Shown here one piece after another: positions 24,596-37,110 of a stretch of DNA of 64,000 nt. The first letter of the stretch is position 1, and each line of letters begins with the position of its first letter. Where the stretch lies: contig JAVHKY010000053.1 of the NCBI GenBank assembly GCA_035079385.1, forward strand, positions 4,898,001-4,962,000, written 5' to 3'. The DNA comes from Aspidiotus rigidus. Lineage: Eukaryota > Arthropoda > Insecta > Hemiptera > Diaspididae. A program made the position numbers and the translations under genes. The notes under the pieces are model-generated. The model searched no databases. It was given only the letters and a program-made list of their open reading frames with translations, and was not told the origin of the DNA.

Positions 24596-24892
24596 AACAG
24601 GGGACTGTTCTACGAGCGGTTTTCGGACCGTCCGGCTGGCCGGCAAAGCTCGGAGCTCGAAATATAGAGCTTGGCGCGGGGCCGGTGACGTCACATTCTG
24701 ATGACATCATAGGTCAGCCTAGTGACATTACAATCTGATGACGTCATGAGTCAGTCTTCTTAAGGTTCTCCTCCTACTCTACATGGTAGCTCCGAAGTCC
24801 GCGTCTGAGACGTCACAAATTCCACGTGCCCCATAAAACAGGTTCCCTGTCACCTTTCGTTTAACTCCGTCAAAGAATTCGTGAGTTTTTAA
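24596..24892. mobile_element. CAGGGAACCTG-family element, TGACGTCA-rich copy
   Basis: Left end AACAGGGGACTGTTCTACG, right end CCCCATAAAACAGGTTCCCTG (24850). The conserved outer tail TTTAACTCCGTCAAAGAATTCGTGAGTTTTT follows. Inside are GACCGTCCGGCTGGCCGGC and four TGACGTCA-like sites within 110 bp (about 24688-24800). Confidence 0.78.
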
Positions 24893-25210
24893 ACATGAAT
24901 GGCTGAAAGTTCTTCTGAATTCTACTCAGGGGTGGTTTACAAGCTACAATTTTAAAATTTACCATCCTATCAGAGAGAAACAATATAAAAGCAATCGGTT
25001 TTCAAGTCTTGCTCAAAATCACATCAATGAAACATTATGATTAACTGTACTGTAAGCCGAGTCTGTACCAGATCGACATGGGGTCAAATTATGACGACGC
25101 CGTTGCAATTCATGGGTCATGTTGATTTCGAATCGATTTTGAGTCAATCTCTACAAATTAGTAATCGACCTAAACTCGTTGATTAGCGAATTTGAATTGA
25201 CCGCAAATTA
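24893..25210. other. unassigned sequence
   Basis: No gene or repeat recognised. Confidence 0.35.
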
Positions 25211-25474
<264 letters not shown>

Positions 25475-27544
25475 CAAAATCCTCCATTTTTATTACAAGA
25501 TCAACTGTTTGCCGACATCGAGTTGACATCGGAAAGTCAGATTCGAATTTCGGTTAAACGTACCAGAGAATTTTTTACTGTCGCAGGGAATTGTCATCGG
25601 TGACGTCATAACCAGTGTTTGAGAAATGACTGATTAATCACGTCAATCTAGAGTCGTTTTGGGGTTTCGCTCTATTACTCGGCTTTATTCTGCAGAGAAA
25701 TAAAGACGACCTAATTTTTTCTCAAGCGCGGTAGAGACCATATAAGATCATTCCAAGATCGCACAACTCGCTTACTTATAATGAATCGACAAGGCCAGGA
25801 GCACAAAATATTTACATACTGTCACCTCCACAGCATTTTAATGAATTTTCTCGCGTTAGAAAGAGGGTGCGTCAATTTGATCGTAAAATTCTATATTTAT
25901 CGTCTCCATCGTTAATAAATAAGTATTGAAATTTCCGCGAATCTATCAGCTAATCTTTCCCGTCGAAAAGACTCCCGTGACAAACTACAAAAGAAGGAAT
26001 AAAATCGTAATGAAAAAAAAAAAAGGTACTCGTACTTTTTCTTTTCTTGAATAGGTGCCTCTGAATTTTTGGCAACAGTTTTCGAAAGCTCAACGTATTT
26101 ATCAGTATGCGGTATTGTTTACGATACGCGTTTGAAGTATATTTTTAGACATTTTTGTGGCAGCTTTCGCAAACCTGCATTTATCAAGAGGCATCAGATT
26201 ATGCAATACATCGCAAGACTCGCGTTGAGTCTTGCGCTTTTTTCTAGAAGAATAGCCTGAGTCGTATACATAATATTCTGTTTCGGAAAATATTTTTCTC
26301 CCAAACTTTTCCTTCTCCTACGTACATTTTTCGTTTTTTATTTCATAACTGGTAAGGAATATCATTTCTCTTTCCTCCTGTCTTTACAAATGGATGATGA
26401 AAGACGAAAAAGTAAAGGAATAATTTAATTTGCACAAAGCTGAAACAATATTTCACGCTTCGAAAACCATTCTGAATGAGGTATTCTTTAAAATAGGTTT
26501 CTCACGAGCAAGAAATACACGAAGATAATGTAATTAAAAATATTTTAATTTTGTCATTGCCTAAGAGGGAACGCATTTCTAAATTAAAAACTTTTTAGTA
26601 ACTTTTTATACATCCCAGCTAAAGTTTTCTCATATCAATATGCCGCTCTTTTTGATCGTTCGAACCAAGGTTACCGTCATTTTCTTCTTAAGACGTTAGA
26701 CACCTCTCGAATATAAGTCCGCGTCGAATTGTACGAAACGTGGAGTAGAAATCTGGCAATTCATAAAATGCGAGCAACTCATTGTAGCCTACGAATATGC
26801 CCAGAACTGTGATAGTCGGAAATTCTACGTCTCATACGTACTTATGGAAGAAGTCATTTTTCGTAGAAGGAACAGGGGGAAAAGAATGAATGTCCAAACA
26901 AAACAATCTGGAGAGAGTTTTTCCTCAGCCAAGCAAAAAATCCAATTGTCCAGATCCACTTCTTCTGGACATTTACCCGTCTTCCCCTGTTGCCTTCATA
27001 CAAAATGAACACCTGACGCTCTGAAGATTTTCGTTTCTATACCGTTGAACAGACGAAGATTTTGAAACTTCGACACTTTCTTGTCACCAAAGAAAAAAAG
27101 TACAAAATTTTTGTTTTTCTCAACTTTCAGTACATTTTCGTACAATTCGTGGATTTTTGAATTCGTATCGTAACAATGAAATGGAGAATTAGTGATATGA
27201 CCCGCTCAAATAAAGTCCCAACAATTTTTCAAGAAAGTTCATAAATTGAAAATGGATCTTTCGATCATGAGATACGGTATTTAAATATTAAGTCCGAAAA
27301 CGACCTTTCTCCACGCTCTGTCTTATTTTCCTTTTCCGGCAGGCGCAGTAAAAATAGTTTTGGAGGCGAAAGTCTCATCCAATCTGACTCATACATGTCG
27401 CACTTCAATTTCTGAAAATTAAGACAGAACTGTATAGAGAATAATGGGTTTGAGATTGACGAAAAAACAAAAAAATTGGAATACGATCGACTTTCCATGA
27501 GAAAGTAAATAGAAACATTTATGAGAGAAGTTTCACGTCAGGAA
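25475..27544. other. unassigned AT-rich sequence
   Basis: No domain-bearing frame, TIR element or RNA gene was recognised. Confidence 0.4.
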
Positions 27545-27726
27545 CTCGAGAGCAAGTAAAATGGGTATCCATCTTGTTTTTCAAGTGAACTTGGCTTACG
27601 GCACGCGGTTCATACGCAGGTACGACGGGACATCCATCTTGTTTTCTAATAAACCAAATGTTGACCGAAGAGGTGTAAGGTTAACTTGAAAAAACATACA
27701 GGATGTCCATTTTGCCTGCTCTCGAG
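27545..27726. mobile_element. CTCGAGAGCA-type MITE (182 bp)
   Basis: Imperfect palindrome. Left CTCGAGAGCAAGTAAAATGG; right, reverse-complemented, CTCGAGAGCAGGCAAAATGG. The arms continue through ATCCATCTTGTTTT..TTCAAGT. The terminal motif is shared with the element at 42732-42988. No target duplication was established. Confidence 0.75.
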
Positions 27727-28429
27727 CTCTATACTCTGGGTATCAAAGGTCGACAAGTCAATTTTCCCCCCATTTGCCTACACCAGTTTTTTTAGGAGTA
27801 AATTAGACATCAATACAGTTGAGAACCGCGATCAGGATTCGTTTTTTCTGTGCGAATCCGTATAAGTTGAAAGAAATGAACTAAAATGGTTTGCCACGTT
27901 GTGCAAGTTGTTTTATGACATGACGTTGGAAACAATTGAACGCATCTAAATTTTAAAAATACGGTTTTCAAATTTGCAGACAATGCACAGCGACTGTCAA
28001 TAATTGCACTTCTAAATATGCGTGTTGAAGAAATAATACAAATACGTAGGACTACGAAAATTTCAAGGTCTTATAGGGTATATTTCTTGAAAATTCCTTT
28101 CTCGCACGATGGAAAATTGTGTGAAAATGTTTTTACATTTGTGCGTACGTGCTGATTTTCCTTTTGTACATATTTAAACAACACGAGTTAGTTCGGTTTT
28201 GTTCACCCATCTACTATAAGTTTAAACTGCTCAAACATGCCCGCGGCAAATCCAATCTTGAGTGATTTCTTTCTCACCTCATTGAGCTCAAAACGAAAGA
28301 CGGAAAGAGGACCAGAAATCATGCCAGGAGGAGAGGATGAGGGAGCATTGAGCAATAACATATGAGGGGGAGGGATCAATCATGGAGAGTGAACGCGGTG
28401 ACTGCTTTGATGACCACTGTCTTGGTTCA

Positions 28430-30090
28430 TTCACTTATCAAGGTCGCTTAGCAACACGAGTCGTTCATTTACCCACCTCACTCTCAGCAACCATTTCTCA
28501 AGGAAGGACCGCATGGCCTCCTACTTGATCCATAAAGCCTCTTGATCGGTTGTTGTCCCCTTTTTTGCTTTGAACACCAATGCACTCTCCTCAGCAAAGA
28601 GCTCGAGAGGTGGTGAACGTGCTAATACGCAAGGAGCCTCCGTCGCAGCTCTTGGTTAGATTTTCACCATCTCTCTGGGTATCTTCATTGGGTCGGCCCA
28701 TACTGGGGCACCATGTAGGAGGATCGACCAGGCGGTACTCATCATGATCCTTCTTCTTGCTTCTCTCGGCTCTCCTAGGTTTCTCATCCGGTAGTTTTAG
28801 GTATGTAACTACCCTGCCCGCCTTTTTCATTGTCATCAGAAACGCTTTGAGTTAAACAAGACGCCTACTTCATTACCTTCTTGGTCTTGATTTCCACACC
28901 TTGTAGGCAAAAAGTGGCTGGGCTAAACTTTCGACAGGCTGTGAATAAATAGCCTCTTTCTTAGTTACTGCAAGTTCTAGTCTGGCCGACTCAATCCAAT
29001 GCGTCTTTCCATCTAGGGATCGGCTTACCATGCTCTCCACCGCTCCAGTTGTTTCAGCAGTGCGTAACTCCTGTGTGTCATGAGCATTGCCAACAAGCCG
29101 AACAGCCGACGGTAACTACACCTTGAAAATCCCGTTGAATGCAATGCACCACAAGAATATCCCATGGACGGCGCCCCACGAGTAACTGAGTTCTTCACTA
29201 TGCCAACAGACGTCTCTGCTTGGATTTTTTGCTCCTGATCATCCTGAGCAAGTATGTGGGTACATCTGCATCCTTGAGAGTTTCCATAGAATTGAACTGA
29301 ACGCATTTCGTATCTCCAAGCTGATAGCTGCGCAAAACTGACACGCAGCTATTGCTGACTCGGTTATCCTCTTCAGCCTGATTCCATCATCTGATGTGCA
29401 GCGTCCAGTTTGAAAACTCTACTGGCTACTTGGATTACATCTCTTCCCTTCAGACAGCTCACGACTCGATTAGCTTTCTCTCTCTCCAAGAGTTTGCCCA
29501 CGTTGTCTAGCAGGCAAAGAGGATGATAAGAGGGTGGCAGGCCAAATGATTTATCCTTCTTATCAATCAACGCTAGCCTTGCTTTCTACCACCGCACAGG
29601 GAACAGTCCCCCAGGAACTACTGCAATGATTTTGTACATAAGCGGTGCCGGTTCAACTGAATGTATTGCGCTCTAGACAGGATTCAGGATCTCATCCGGA
29701 CCCGGAGCCTTTCAATACTTACATCGCAGCCTTATAGACTTCTGCGTCCTCCTCATTATACGTGGGATGGATATACCAACCTCTACTACTATTGTCAACA
29801 TCACCATTGGTGGTGGCTGCTGTATTTGCCCCAAGGCATTTGGCTCCATTCGGCTCATTGCTGAGAGGCTCTTCAGCTGCTTCAGCACTATCTTGTAGGG
29901 CTTGCCGAACAGGTCCTCCTCTGCCATTTCGCACACTCTTCCATGCCTCACTCTTGCTGTCTTTTATGGCTTTCTTCAGCCTCTTACGAGTAGTTGGTAT
30001 TCAGATGCAACCGCCTGCGCCTCTTCGACGGTTGCACTCTGATATTATTGGTCCACCAGTGAACAGCTCTTCTCTTCCTTGGTAGACCTT
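28430..30090 (-). pseudogene. decayed R1/Jockey-like LINE, reverse transcriptase region
   Basis: A non-LTR retrotransposon ORF2 broken by many stops and frameshifts, reading from 30090 down. In order: a WWTNNIRVQPSKRRRR segment (~30060-30000; the family has YWW..EI..LR), FGKPYKIVLKQLK (~29910), the reverse transcriptase motif KAPGPDE (~29711-29691), SYHPLCLLDNVGKLLE (~29545-29498; family SYRPICLLDTIGKLLE), ASRVFKLDA, and the thumb motif ILLHGAPVWAD (~28735-28700). The catalytic block containing the DD residues is not recognisable, so it is inactive. The 5' endonuclease is absent, as expected of a 5'-truncated copy. No poly(A) tail or target duplication was identified, so the outer limits are approximate. 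Confidence 0.85.
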
Positions 30091-30177
30091 GAGTGGGCCT
30101 AGTTTGTGATAATAATTATGATTCAAATTGCGACAATTATTCCATAGGTATTATATTTTTTATGTATTGAATAAATC

Positions 30178-30361
30178 CAGGGTGTCCACTTTTTCTCTGA
30201 AATGAAATTCCCTGACTTTTTCAGGTTTTTCCAGACCATAATCTCCACTGAAAAGTGAAAAGCAAAAAAAAACTTCTTAGCTCGAACTTTTTTTGTCGTA
30301 TCTCAAAAAATTCCCTGACTTTTCCCTGACTTCCAGATTTTCCAGACAAGTGGACACCCTG
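30178..30361. mobile_element. CAGGGTGTC-family MITE, copy 1 (184 bp)
   Basis: Termini CAGGGTGTCCACTTTTTCTC and GACAAGTGGACACCCTG. The interior is rich in CCTGACTTTT direct and inverted words. It is flanked by TAAATC on both sides (30172-30177 and 30362-30367). Confidence 0.85.
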
Positions 30362-30986
30362 TAAATCATTCTAGTTTCTGAGATCAAATATGAATTGTTA
30401 TTAATGATGGGGAGAAGAAATGCACACTACCAACGGAAGAATAACTTTACGTTAAAACGCCATCAGAGGAAGCAGAAATTCGGACTAGCTTTTTCGTGCA
30501 TTTGTTTTACACTTTGATTTTTGAATTTTTTCCTCCGTTCACTTGGTAAATCGGTTTCTTAGTTTTTCTCGCTTTGTGGCTTTTCTCTTTCGGTACATAA
30601 TTTTCAATGATCCAATTTTTTGACCTCCTTCTACTACCACTACTTCTTCGGTATCTGGTCCGTCGAAGGGAATTTCTGCCACAGTTTCACGCAGGATTTA
30701 TCCTTGGGAGAGGAAGGAGGTCGGGGATACCTTTCCATTTTGTATTCCGAAAATTGATTTATTGAGTATCATAAAAACGCTTTCAGCAGTAGGGTCAAGG
30801 TGTGCTGCAAACACAAATAATGATTCTATTCTCGTGATCAGTGCAGTTTTCGACCTGAAACTGGCAATTCTTTGCTTAGTTTACGTGACTCTAAAAATTT
30901 TCTTTACAGCTGATTTAGAAAGAAATTTCAAAATTTATACTCAAGCGCAAATTTAATTTGAAGTGCAAAATTAGTAACGAAGGTTT
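30362..30986. other. unassigned sequence between two MITEs
   Basis: No gene recognised. The minus-strand frame at 30928-31272 is produced by the neighbouring palindromic element. Confidence 0.35.
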
Positions 30987-31159
30987 CAGGGGTGGATTTA
31001 CGGGGGGGGGCAAAGGGAACGTTACCCCCCAAAAACCTCCAAAAAAGATTGAAATTGTTCAATTTGACTATATTTTCCGATCGGAGCGAGAAAAAAATCT
31101 TTGAACAATGGAATATTCCCCCCCCCCCCAAAAAAAATGTACTCGTAAATCCGCGCCTG
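30987..31159. mobile_element. palindromic MITE with G/C-run arms (173 bp)
   Basis: Left CAGGGGTGGATTTACGGGGG; right, reverse-complemented, CAGGCGCGGATTTACG. Each terminal repeat is followed by a homopolymer G tract (C on the opposite arm), and the centre contains TTCAATTTGACTATATTTTC. The pattern resembles hAT-type MITEs that start CAG, but no clean 8-bp duplication is present. Confidence 0.75.
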
Positions 31160-33897
31160 AGTTTTCTACCCAGAATACACAATGCTAAAATATAGACCAA
31201 GTCGTTTAAAAATTTCCGTCCTGAATCGAGAGCAATAGGCACGTTTGTGAAAAATATACGATTCATGATCAAACAGTTGACTCAGCTGGAGGTAGCATCT
31301 ACTAAGCTCTTCAAAAGGAGTCCTCCTACACTATACGATCGCATCAAGAATTCATTCGCAGACTATCAATTTTTATCGTCCACCATTATAAAATGCGTGG
31401 AAGTGTAGTAGCACGTTCTGATTTCACTAGCATATTTATTTACATTGCGAAGAGTTTGTAGAGTACATAATGATTTAATTTTTATGCTAAGTAAATCGAT
31501 TGTTCCTTATCTTGCACTATATCCGTATGTGTGTGTATCTGTTTTCAGACGACAGCGAACATTTACCGGATGTTCGAAGTGTCAAAATTATAGGAAATTT
31601 CCAGCTGCGATAATCTGCAGACAGACCATCTCAGGATGCGTCTTTGAAAGACAAATGCGGTGCTGGCTTATCTATGTTTTCTTTTTTCTTTAGCACACGT
31701 ACCATTTCAATATAAAAACAAAAACTGATAGACCCTACTTTTATCATTGCATCGGAAATAATTAGATTATGTACTCGTAAATAAAAAAGCATTTTGCAGT
31801 TGAAAGAGAAGCAAAGAATTTGAGACTAAAGTCCACTTTTATGAATTTTTTTTTTTTTTATGTGCAGCCATAATATTATTGGTAAGACAAAATCTTTGAT
31901 TCTTATCACAGCAGGTCTTAATTTAAGGCACCTCCACAAATGCTCAGTTTGACAAGATACAAAGAAAAGAAAAATTGGAAACTTGAGCTTTCCCAAGAGC
32001 TACCAAAAAGTCACACGAAGAAAGTGTGTTGGAAGACGTGTGCGAAATTATCATTTATTTGCAAGGACGGGAAGAACTATAGGAAGGAGGGAATATAGAA
32101 CACCAGCTGTGCAAATCTTGAGATATCTACTTACTAACTAGTCATACTGTTTGAAGTAAAATCGAATCTCGACGAAAATATAACGAGTATACAATATGAA
32201 ATTAGAATATTGCCTGTTTATTTTCCCCCTCCATTTTGATGAAAAGCAAACTCGCGCGGTATAACGGAATTTAGAGGACTCTTATACAGCAGTGAAGTTC
32301 CGAAGGCAGAATATAATGGCATTGATGTTCGTTGTTCGTATCAAAATACAGATTAAAGAAATGTAATCGAAAAATATCATAATTCAGCAACATAGCCTAC
32401 TAAAAAAGAGAATAATCAATTTGAACTACGTGATGATGGAGGATTACGATAATATAACGATTGAACACACACGATGAGGTTATTTAAAGAACACCAAGTC
32501 GGAAGAACAAAGAATTGCTAGACTAGAGAGGATGATGCTGTGATGATAATTTGAGCGTCTAAAATTGTACTACTTTTTGAGAAATCGCTCATAACGAATC
32601 GATTGGGAAATTTTATGTACAGCAAAAAAGCTTGCGTGAGTGTAGGTCTACATGTGTAACAGGAGTAGGCGTTTCTAACCTAATGCACCAAATTTTATGA
32701 TGCGTAGTGAGGCAGAAAGTGAAAAAACATACGCTATAGTGCAGGTTATCCAAATTCATTCCTGTCCGAAGAGAATGTGAGCTTACGAGTAGATAGAAAC
32801 TAGCGTAAAATGTTAGCACATTCAATTTCAAATGTTTCTACTCGGCTAAAACGTTTTTTCTTCCTCTATGAAATCAATCCTTTTAATATTTAATATTTGT
32901 AGAACACAGCAGCAAAATCAAAATACCGCACGCGAATCAATACAAGACGCATATTTTTACATGTTTTATAAAGTTTTTCGCTCGGTTGCTCTCATCAATC
33001 ATTTCCTACATCGGGGAAACACCTATTTTTACCGGACTTGGACGTAGAGACGGTACTCGTGATATTCACACGAGCTCAAGTCATCTCAGTCTTGAAGGCA
33101 TGTTGATGAAGCATCTACGGATAAAGACGAAAATTGAAGGAGAGCTTTTTATGGACTAGGTTGCAGTGAGGGGTAATAAAACGACCGTCGTATTAAACTA
33201 TGGTAATGAGGCATGAAGGACTAGAACAAACGGAACACTGAGAAAATGGCTGCCTTCCTGTAAACTATAAGAGTCGAATGAAAAAATCGTGTCGTCGTTT
33301 ACATGAGGCCTTTTGTTTCGAAATAGGGTAACAAAGTGTTGGACAAGCCATAGTAAAAAATCGGGAAATAGGTACTCTGTTTTTGTTATCCATTCAATAG
33401 AGTCACGACCAAAATTTTTAGATTGGACAATTTTTTGGTTTGTGCCAAATTCGACAGAAACTCAAAATCCAAGGGGTAATGAAACTTTTTTAGATTTTTG
33501 ATGTACGCGTATACGAGAATCTGTTTCAATTCTTATGTCCTTCTGGACTTCCCGGACGTGACTTCAGGGTAGGTTTGTGAGAGGCTCCGATTGTCCATTT
33601 GCCCTTATCATAAAAGTGGACGGTTACGGACTCAAGTCCTACCCGAGCAGCAAAAGTCTTTCATTCCATTCTGTGTATTTAAATACTCCCTCTTGCGAAA
33701 TCGAATATGAGGAGGAATTATAAGGGGAGGGTCCATCCGAATCTCTCTCACCAAATTTCATCTGGGAGAGGGACGGGTCTCGGAAAGTATCGTGTAATTT
33801 TCAGCAATACGAATACAGGCTGCGGCGGCGTGAGGTTTTTGGTGACCCAAGAGACCCTTTGCAAAATTTTGTAGTTATTCTCATGTGATAAAAATCA
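31160..33897. other. unassigned sequence
   Basis: Open frames are short and domain-free. A moderately GC-rich patch at 33530-33670 could be a decayed exon or element, but nothing is recognised. Confidence 0.35.
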
Positions 33898-34503
33898 ATT
33901 TTAGTGTAGGCAAATTAGGGGCATATTGGAAGAAAAAAAAACATTCGCTGGAGCAAACGTTTCTTTGCTGAAAATGGTTCAGGATGTGGTCTTGAACGAC
34001 ATACTAAAAATCCCGCGTTTTTCCCCTGGAGCTTCTTTTTTTATGGGGGTTCGAACCCCCCAAAAATTAGTTTTTCGCTTATATCGCGTGAAATTAAAAT
34101 TGTTTTTAGAAATGTTTCAGACAAAAGTTATTGCTCGTAAAATTTCCTACCAAATAACGTATTCAACTTTTAGCCTATGCCAATTAGTGCCTTTGCAAAG
34201 GGCGTTCAAAAGAGTCCCAAAATTAGTTTTTCCATATATCTCAGAAAATTGAAATCATATTAAAAAATGTTTCAAACAAAAGTTGTTCCTCGTTAAATTT
34301 CCTACCAAATAACGTAGGTCAATTAGTGCCCCGGCAAAGCCTCAAAATGCCGTTCAAAAGAGTACCAAAATCAGTTTTTCCATATATCTTACAAAATTGA
34401 AATTTTATAAGAAAATCTTTCGAATAAAAGTTGTTTCTCGTTGAATTTCATATCAAATGAGCTATTCAGCTTTCAGAATAGAGTAATGTGTCTATGAAAA
34501 AGT
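33898..34503. repeat. left inverted arm
   Basis: The 108-codon open frame at 33926-34252 lies wholly inside this arm, and its counterpart in the right arm is disrupted, so I do not call it a gene. The arm contains about three copies of a ~130-bp subunit (CAAAAGTTGTTCCTCGTTAA, CAATTAGTGCC, AGTTTTTCCATATATCT). Confidence 0.82.
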
Positions 34504-35440
34504 GTGTTAGGCACATTTTTCATGGAGATTCCTCAACTGAATCTTACTCCATAGGGCTATATTTCAGGTAATATATACACATAATTTTATAATGTAGCCC
34601 GAGGAGGAAGGTCGTTTCTCGCACATGACTCGAGCTCCGCCACCCGTCCTATGCCCTGCTTACCAGTTTTCTACGCTTTCTAATAGGAGCAGTGTACGTT
34701 AGCCTGCCGACTTACAGTAGTCTTATATTCGGGACGGAGGGACTTGATATTATTCGCTCTCGTCATACTCCTCGCCTGTGATTACTGAGGAATCGTCATC
34801 AATACATCAATACTGGACTCATGGCCAGTTTCCTCCCTGCAAGTCGTCCTCAATGTCGTCTACTACCTCTAATACTTCACTAGCATTGAGGCAAATGTGC
34901 CCAAGACACATTGGGGAACATTTTAATCCTAGGAAGGAAAAAAAACAACTATCTTCAACAAAAATTCAAACAAGAGGCTACTTATGGTTGAGGCATGATA
35001 CTATGTTATTTGAGAAGTATAGTGTAGACGGCTCTTTATCATCGCGGTCGGAATGACTAAAATACACGTTTTTTTTTTTCGATGAAAGTGCAAAATTACC
35101 CTCTTTTATCTAGATGGAATATCTATTGTTCACCTGCTTTTCACAAGCTACAAGCATTTCTACAACCTTTAGCGCACCCAGTAAAAATAAGTTATAGGAG
35201 CTGGTCTGACGCGGCGCTGGGGCTTTGTTCATTGTTATAAGCTCCAATATTCCATCGATTCGCTCTAATGGATCTTTTTCATGACCAAGCCACATCTAGT
35301 ACACTCTGTATAAATGAAACCGTGCAGCGTCTTCAGTGGGAGGTAGAGAGGTCAAGTACTTTCGGATGCACTTTTTTCGCGAAAGCTTGAAACCGATATT
35401 TGTTCAATGGCTTGTCTTTTGTACTACCGTAGATCAGAGA

Positions 35441-35814
35441 CAGGGTGTCTACCAGAATTGAAAAATGGAAATGGTTGACATTAGTTGACCTTTTTTCGAT
35501 ATTTTATTTGACCCTAAAAAATATCAAACTCCCCCCCCCCCCCTTTCCAAACTAATATCGTGATTTCGGTATTTTTTTATTCGTTTGCAAGAATTAATAT
35601 TTAAGTGAGAAAGTGTAATTTTAAAAGTCGGAAGTTTGTTGATTGCATATAGGAAGACATGTGAAAAACATTCTTTACACAAAATTACGCATTTTTGGAC
35701 TTTTTAGTTGACCTACGGATAGAAAAGTTGACTTTACTTGACTTAGTTGACCATGTTTCAAAAAAGTTGACTTTAATTGACTTAGTTGACTTAGTTGACC
35801 TGGTAGACACCCTG
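35441..35814. mobile_element. CAGGGTGTC-family MITE, copy 2 (374 bp)
   Basis: Termini CAGGGTGTCTACCAGAATTG and GACCTGGTAGACACCCTG, flanked by AGAGA on both sides. The interior is rich in TTGACTTAGTTGACC words and holds a C run. It is closely related to copy 5 at 48980. It sits in the centre of the long-inverted-repeat element. Confidence 0.9.
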
Positions 35815-36044
35815 AGAGAGTATTGTAGCGGCCTTAGAGTCTTTAATACAACGCGACTTTAATCGTTTTTATTTCAATACCTAGGTACCATGTGAGTAAT
35901 TAATACGAGAAACATATTTATCTAATTTCCATCTTTCAATATTTCTATCACTAGAAAAAAATAGTCTTTACAATCTGTAATGATGCAAGACCAAAACTAT
36001 CAGAATATAAAAAAAATATAGTACATCCTTTTATCTTTAATATC

Positions 36045-37110
36045 GAAAACCTTTTTTTACAGACTAGTTGCTCTATCCTGAAAGCTGAGTAGCTCATTTG
36101 ATAGGAAATCCAACGAGGAACAACTTTTATTCGAAAGATTTTTTCATAAAATTTCAATTTTATAAGATATAGGATATGGAAAAACTGATTTTGGTCCTCT
36201 TCTGAACGGGCCTTTTAAGGCTTTGCCGGGGCACTAATTGACCTAGGTTGAACCTTAAATACGTTATTTAGTAGGAAATTTAACGAGGAACAACTTTTGT
36301 TTGAAACATTTTTTAATGAAATTTGATATTAGACAAGATATAAGCAAAGACTAAATCTCCGGGGGGTTGAAACCTCTATTAAAACAGAACGTCCTGAAGG
36401 ATGAATAGCTCATTTTATAGAAAATTTAACGAAGAACAACTTTTGTTTGAAACATTTCTTAATATAATTTCAATTTTCTGAGATATATGGAAAAACTAAT
36501 TTTGGGACTCTTTTGAACGCCCTTTGCAAAGGCACTAATTGGCATAGGCTAAAAGTTGAATACGTTATTTGATAGGAAATTTAACGAGCGACAACTTTTG
36601 TTTGAACAGGGTGTCTACTAAATCTACAATTCAAAAATTCATGACTTTTTCATGACTTTCTAATGACGTTTTCATAGCAATTTTCATGATCTTTTTCCTT
36701 AATGTGTAGAACAACTTATAAATTCGCTGTAATTTTTTTGCATTATTTAATGAATGATAAATAATTTTGCAAGAACCTCACGACCATAAACAAAAATTCG
36801 TGACTTTTTCATGACTTTTATGACTTTCATGACCGCTGGCTAAAATTCATGACTTTTGCATGACTTTCATGACTTCTATGACTTGTAGACACCCTGTTGA
36901 AAGATTTCTAAGTACAATTTTAATTTCAGGCGATATAAGCGAAAAACTAATTTTTGGGGGCTTCGAACCCCCATAAAAAAAGAAGCTCCAGGGGGAAAAC
37001 GCGGGATTTTTAGTATGTCGTTCAGGACCACACCCTGAACCATTTTCAGCAAAGAAACGTTTGCTCTAGCGAAATATATTTTTTTTTCCTATTATGCCTA
37101 TACTATTTTA
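36045..37110. repeat. right inverted arm, interrupted by a MITE
   Basis: Inverted partner of 33898-34503. It carries one extra subunit around 36361-36440 and the insertion at 36607-36896. Confidence 0.82.
36607..36896. mobile_element. CAGGGTGTC-family MITE, copy 3 (290 bp), nested
   Basis: Termini CAGGGTGTCTACTAAATCTA and GACTTGTAGACACCCTG, flanked by TTGAA on both sides (36602-36606, 36897-36901). The left arm of the host element has the corresponding site uninterrupted (CAAAAGTTATT beside GTTTCAGA at about 34110-34130), which confirms both the insertion and the 5-bp duplication. The interior is built of CATGACTTTT repeats. Confidence 0.92.

Larger units (their letters stand above)
33898..37110. 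mobile_element. 3.2-kb element with long inverted-repeat arms
   Basis: The left arm (33898-34503) and right arm (about 36045-37110) are inverted copies. Both include ATTCGCTGGAGCAAACGTTT-like and TCCCGCGTTTTTCCCCTGGA sequence, the palindrome GGGGGTTCGAACCCCC, and repeats of ACGTTATTTGATAGGAAATT / AACGAGGAACAACTTTTGTT. The right arm is longer because it holds a MITE (36607-36896) and an extra internal unit. The 1.5-kb centre contains another MITE and short broken frames (34778-35056 plus; 35110-35295 minus) with no recognised transposase motif. Confidence 0.82.

Noticed and set aside
34047..34063. GGGGGTTCGAACCCCC as a tRNA T-loop / B box
   Set aside because: It is a perfect palindrome within the repeat arm (copied near 36958) with no A box, anticodon arm or acceptor stem.
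33926..34252. 108-codon plus-strand ORF
   Set aside because: Lies inside an inverted-repeat arm. The inverted copy is disrupted and no domain is recognised.
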